Below, piece by piece: positions 23,705-26,476 of a DNA stretch of 26,476 bases; position 1 is the stretch's first letter; each line of letters begins with the position of its first letter. Origin of the DNA: Pseudomonadota bacterium. Lineage in GTDB: Bacteria; Pseudomonadota; Gammaproteobacteria; Burkholderiales; Rhodocyclaceae. The DNA lies in NCBI GenBank assembly GCA_021811225.1, contig JAJZPJ010000014.1, positions 1 to 26,476 on the forward strand, read 5' to 3'. Below the pieces are notes generated by a model. That model saw only the letters and a program-made list of their open reading frames with translations. It made no database searches and was not told the origin of the DNA. A program made the position numbers and the translations under genes.

Positions 23705-25072
23705 ATGTCATTCGATCCCGCATTCCTCAAAGCCAACAACGCGCGCTACCTCTGGCATCCGATGGCGTTTCCCAAGGCCATGCAGGATTCCCCTCCCGAC
23801 ATCATCGTCAAGGGCGACGGCGTCTGGATCTGGGATGTCGACGGCCACAAGATGGTCGACGGCGTCGGCGGACTGTGGAGCGCGAACCTGGGCTTCGGGC
23901 GCAAGGAGATCCGCGACGCGGTGGTGGCGCAACTGGACGAGCTGCCCTTCTACAACGTCTTTCGCGGCACCACCCACGCCCGCGCCATCGAACTGTCCGA
24001 GCGCCTGGTCAGGATGATGCGGCCCGACGGCATCGAGGCGGTTTTCTTCTGCAACGGCGGCTCGGACGCGGTGGAGAGCGCCCTGAAAATCGCCCGGCAA
24101 TACTGGAAGATCAAGGGGCAGGGCGATCGCAGCAAGTACATTTCCCTGAGGCAGGGTTATCACGGCGTGCATTTCGGCGGCATGTCGGTCAATGGCAACA
24201 CCAATTTCCGGCGCGCCTACGAGCCCTTGCTGCCCGGCTGCTTCCACGTCGATACCCCCTGGCTCTACCGCAATCCCTACACCGACGATCCGGTCAAGCT
24301 GGGCGAAATCTGCGCCCAACTGCTGGAGCGGGAGATCCAGTTCCAGGGACCGGATACGGTCGCGGCGTTCATCGCCGAGCCGGTGCAGGGTGCCGGCGGC
24401 GTGATCGTGCCGCCCGAGAACTACTGGCCGCTGGTGCGCGAGGTGTGCGACAAGTACGGCGTGCTGCTGATCGCCGACGAGGTGGTGACCGGCTTCGGCC
24501 GCACCGGCGAGATGTTCGGCACCCGCCTGTGGGGGGTGCAGGCGGATCTGATGTGTCTGGCGAAGGGCATCTCGTCGGGCTACGTGCCGCTGGGCGCGAC
24601 GGCGATCGGCGGCAAGGTGGTCTCGGCCTTCGCCAACGCCGATCCGGGCGCCGGCAGCCTGTCCCACGGCTACACCTACAGCGCCCACCCGGTCGCCGCG
24701 GCCGCCGCCCTGGCGACCCTGGACATCCTCGAAGCGGAAGACATCCCGGGCAACGCCGCCCGGCAGGGGCAACGGCTGCTGGCCGCCCTGGCGGGCTTCG
24801 AGCAGCGGTTCCGCACGGTGGGCAATGTGCGCGGGCGCGGCCTGATGGTCTGCCTGGAGATGGTCGCCGACAAGACCACCAAGGCGCCGTTTGCGCGCGG
24901 CGCGGATGTCCCCGCCAAGGTGGCCAAGGCCGCCTACCGGCGCGGCGCCATGGTGCGTCACTCGGGCGGCAACATCATCCTCTCCCCGGCGCTGACCATA
25001 CAGGCGGCCGAGATCGATCTGATCGTCGAAGCCCTGGCCGGCGCCTTCACCGAAGTCGAAGCGGGGCTGTGA
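23705..25072 (+). CDS. Class III omega-aminotransferase (amine:pyruvate type), PLP-dependent
   Basis: This 455-residue fold-type I transaminase has PLP Lys287 in LAKGISSGYVPLGA, Asp258 in LLIADEVVTGFGRTG, a GYHG motif at 151-154 and CNGGSDAVESALKIAR (116-131). The N-terminal RYLWHPMAF and the overall pattern resemble taurine-, beta-alanine- or putrescine/polyamine:pyruvate aminotransferases rather than acetylornithine aminotransferase. The expected reaction is primary amine plus pyruvate giving aldehyde plus L-alanine. The alanine dehydrogenase gene 47 nt downstream supports pyruvate as acceptor. I chose ATG 23705 (MSFDPAFLKANNARYLW); the frame is open to 23660, but only through a TTG with no family-like sequence. 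The amine substrate is not defined. Confidence 0.93.
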   Translation: MSFDPAFLKANNARYLWHPMAFPKAMQDSPPDIIVKGDGVWIWDVDGHKMVDGVGGLWSANLGFGRKEIRDAVVAQLDELPFYNVFRGTTHARAIELSERLVRMMRPDGIEAVFFCNGGSDAVESALKIARQYWKIKGQGDRSKYISLRQGYHGVHFGGMSVNGNTNFRRAYEPLLPGCFHVDTPWLYRNPYTDDPVKLGEICAQLLEREIQFQGPDTVAAFIAEPVQGAGGVIVPPENYWPLVREVCDKYGVLLIADEVVTGFGRTGEMFGTRLWGVQADLMCLAKGISSGYVPLGATAIGGKVVSAFANADPGAGSLSHGYTYSAHPVAAAAALATLDILEAEDIPGNAARQGQRLLAALAGFEQRFRTVGNVRGRGLMVCLEMVADKTTKAPFARGADVPAKVAKAAYRRGAMVRHSGGNIILSPALTIQAAEIDLIVEALAGAFTEVEAGL

Positions 25073-25119
25073 CCGGCACCGCGCCTCTGATCTTGTCTGA
25101 ACAAAATTTGGAGCACTCA

Positions 25120-26235
25120 ATGCATATCGGCGTACCGAAGGAAATCAAGAATCACGAATACCGCGTGGGCATGACGCCGGCCGGGGTGCGGGAGGCGGTG
25201 GCGCACGGCCACCGGGTGTCGGTGCAAAGCGGGGCGGGCGCGGCGATCGGCTTCGACGACGGGCAATACCGGGATGCGGGCGCGCGCATCGTGGTGCAGG
25301 CGGAAAAACTGTTCGCCGATGCGGAACTGATCGTCAAGGTGAAGGAGCCCCAGCCCGCCGAATGCGCGATGATGCGCCAGGGCCAGGTGCTGTTTACCTA
25401 TCTGCACCTGGCGCCCGATCCGCAGCAGACGCAACTGCTCCTCAAGTCGGGCTGCACCGCGATCGCCTACGAGACCGTGACCGACGACCAGGGACGGCTG
25501 CCGCTGCTGGCGCCGATGAGCGAGGTCGCCGGACGCCTGGCGCCGCAGATGGGGGCGTATGCGCTGACCAAATCCGTGGGCGGGGCCGGGGTGTTGCTGG
25601 GCGGCGTTCCGGGCGTTCTGCCGGCGCGGGTCACGGTGATCGGCGGCGGCGTCGTGGGCGAGAATGCCGCCAAGGTCGCCCTGGGCATGGGTGCGGACGT
25701 GACGCTGATCGACACTTCCAAGTCCCGCCTGCAGGAACTCGACGGACTCTACGGGCCGCGTCTGAAGACGCTGCAGGCCAATGCCGACGGCATCGAACGG
25801 GCCGTCGCCGATTCGGACCTGGTGATCGGGGCGGTGCTCGTTCCCGGCGCCAAGGCGCCCAAGCTGGTGAGCCGGGCCATGCTCGGGCTGATGCGCAAGG
25901 GCTCGGTGCTGGTGGATGTCGCCATCGACCAGGGCGGCTGCTTCGAAACCAGCCGGCCGACGACCCACGCCGAACCGCTCTACGAAGTGGATGGCATCGT
26001 CCATTACTGCGTCGCCAACATGCCCGGGGCGGTGGCGCGCACCGCGACGCTGGCACTGACCGCGGAGACGCTGCGCTTCGCGCTCAGGCTGGCCGATCTG
26101 GGCTGGCAGCGCGCCTGCCGGGAGGACAGGCACCTGGCCAACGGTTTGAACGTGCATCAGGGCCGCGTGGTGCATCCGGCGGTGGGCGCCGCCCTGGGGA
26201 TCGAGTGCGCGCCGCTCGCGGCCCTGCTGCAATAG
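25120..26235 (+). CDS. ald: Alanine dehydrogenase
   Basis: This 371-residue NAD-dependent enzyme interconverts L-alanine with pyruvate plus ammonium. The length and key residues match the family exactly: Lys75 (VKVKEP), His96 (TYLHLA), Asp270 (VDVAID), nucleotide-binding GGGVVG (175-180) with acidic Asp198 after the second strand, and VANMPGAVARTAT (about 298-310). GGAG at 25110-25113 supports the ATG. Placed directly after an amine:pyruvate-type aminotransferase gene, it would recycle alanine to pyruvate and release the amino nitrogen as ammonium. Use of the enzyme for alanine catabolism alone is possible but less economical as an explanation for this linkage. Confidence 0.96.
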   Translation: MHIGVPKEIKNHEYRVGMTPAGVREAVAHGHRVSVQSGAGAAIGFDDGQYRDAGARIVVQAEKLFADAELIVKVKEPQPAECAMMRQGQVLFTYLHLAPDPQQTQLLLKSGCTAIAYETVTDDQGRLPLLAPMSEVAGRLAPQMGAYALTKSVGGAGVLLGGVPGVLPARVTVIGGGVVGENAAKVALGMGADVTLIDTSKSRLQELDGLYGPRLKTLQANADGIERAVADSDLVIGAVLVPGAKAPKLVSRAMLGLMRKGSVLVDVAIDQGGCFETSRPTTHAEPLYEVDGIVHYCVANMPGAVARTATLALTAETLRFALRLADLGWQRACREDRHLANGLNVHQGRVVHPAVGAALGIECAPLAALLQ

Positions 26236-26263
26236 GCCGGGACCGATGGAGAGCGGCAGATCC

Positions 26264-26277
26264 ACCCGGCGACGGGT
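26264..26277 (+). other. Small GCGA-loop hairpin between ald and the cytochrome gene
   Basis: ACCCG (26264-26268), GCGA, CGGGT (26273-26277) forms a 5-bp stem capped by a GNRA-type loop, in the 74-nt gap after ald. Only TT follows, so a complete terminator is unlikely and read-through into the cytochrome gene is plausible. Confidence 0.3.
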
Positions 26278-26309
26278 TTCCGGATACTGACAACTTGAGG
26301 ATCGCAGAA

Positions 26310-26476
26310 ATGACAGTGGCAGCTCATAGCAGTAGGCGTGACGGTGGACATGGCCTCGGCGCGTTTCGAGGCTGGATGCGGGGTCTGTTCATCGGCATGC
26401 TGGCGGTGTTTGCCGCGGCGGCGTCGGCCGGCGAATCGCCGGTGCAGTTGCTGACCGCGAAGTGCGGCGCCTGCCA
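26310..26476 (+). CDS. Exported c-type cytochrome or cytochrome-containing dehydrogenase subunit, partial (N-terminus only)
   Basis: The first 56 codons are visible before the window ends. They encode a basic N-terminus (MTVAAHSSRRDGGHG), a hydrophobic core (RGLFIGMLAVFAAAASA) typical of a Sec signal peptide, then ESPVQLLTAKCGACH. The last codon is cut after its second base (CA, so His or Gln), and CGAC-H would be a heme c CxxCH site. GAGG at 26297-26300 supports the ATG. The protein should act in the periplasm in electron transfer. A heme site this close to the mature N-terminus occurs in many cytochromes and also in the alpha subunit of quinohemoprotein amine dehydrogenase. The latter would fit the amine theme but is only a hypothesis from so short a stretch. 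Confidence 0.75.
   Translation, partial: MTVAAHSSRRDGGHGLGAFRGWMRGLFIGMLAVFAAAASAGESPVQLLTAKCGAC

Noticed and set aside
1..26476. CRISPR arrays, tRNA/rRNA genes, insertion sequences, prophage or integration scars
   Set aside because: No regularly spaced repeats, clover-leaf-like segments, transposase or integrase frames were found, and composition is even apart from the 10.2-10.4 kb A/T-rich control region.

Overview
The window is a high-GC, gene-dense stretch of bacterial chromosome. Its gene repertoire (an AcoR-type sigma-54 activator, a DUF1329/DUF1302/RND/YCF48 envelope set, an RcnB-like protein, a RIO-type kinase and Tex) suggests a metabolically versatile betaproteobacterium, perhaps near Rhodocyclales or Burkholderiales. 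That placement is inferred from gene content and style; no rRNA or other phylogenetic marker was compared. I see no tRNA, rRNA, CRISPR array, insertion sequence, phage gene or replication origin.

Region A (1-8110) looks like housekeeping or stress functions. On the minus strand a compact four-gene run reads PAP2 phosphatase > MFS transporter > TIGR01212-type radical SAM protein > SelO pseudokinase. SelO runs off the left edge, so its C-terminus is missing. A plus-strand gene for a secreted RcnB-like protein diverges from this run. It converges on a second minus-strand pair, tex > RIO-like kinase, separated by 6 bp. The Tex C-terminal tail contains an in-frame GC-rich DNA repeat.

Region B (8265-10657) is the control point. 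A minus-strand AcoR-type sigma-54 activator (GAF, AAA+ with GAFTGA, Fis-type HTH; TTG start with a very strong Shine-Dalgarno) is divergent from the long plus-strand gene set. The roughly 430-bp intergenic region holds a near-consensus -24/-12 promoter at 10407-10422 and, about 100-140 bp upstream of it, a nested palindrome with the layout expected for an upstream activator site.

Region C (10658-26476) is a run of twelve co-directional genes: aldehyde dehydrogenase; DUF1329 secreted protein; DUF1302 outer-membrane protein; RND/MMPL transporter; YCF48-type beta-propeller; APC amine/amino-acid permease; second aldehyde dehydrogenase (succinate-semialdehyde-like); Tm-1-like/UPF0261 protein; HAD-like hydrolase; class III omega-aminotransferase; alanine dehydrogenase; and the start of an exported c-type cytochrome. 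Several junctions overlap or nearly touch, suggesting translational coupling.

My reading, which is inference, is that Region C is an inducible catabolic unit for an amine, or for an alcohol/aldehyde that may be hydrophobic. The envelope module and the permease would bring substrate in. The cytochrome-linked enzyme beyond the right edge and/or the aminotransferase would produce an aldehyde, and the two aldehyde dehydrogenases would oxidise it. Alanine dehydrogenase would regenerate pyruvate and release ammonium. The DUF1329/DUF1302/RND/YCF48 set and the Tm-1-like/HAD pair have no settled biochemical role that I know of and are the most interesting parts.
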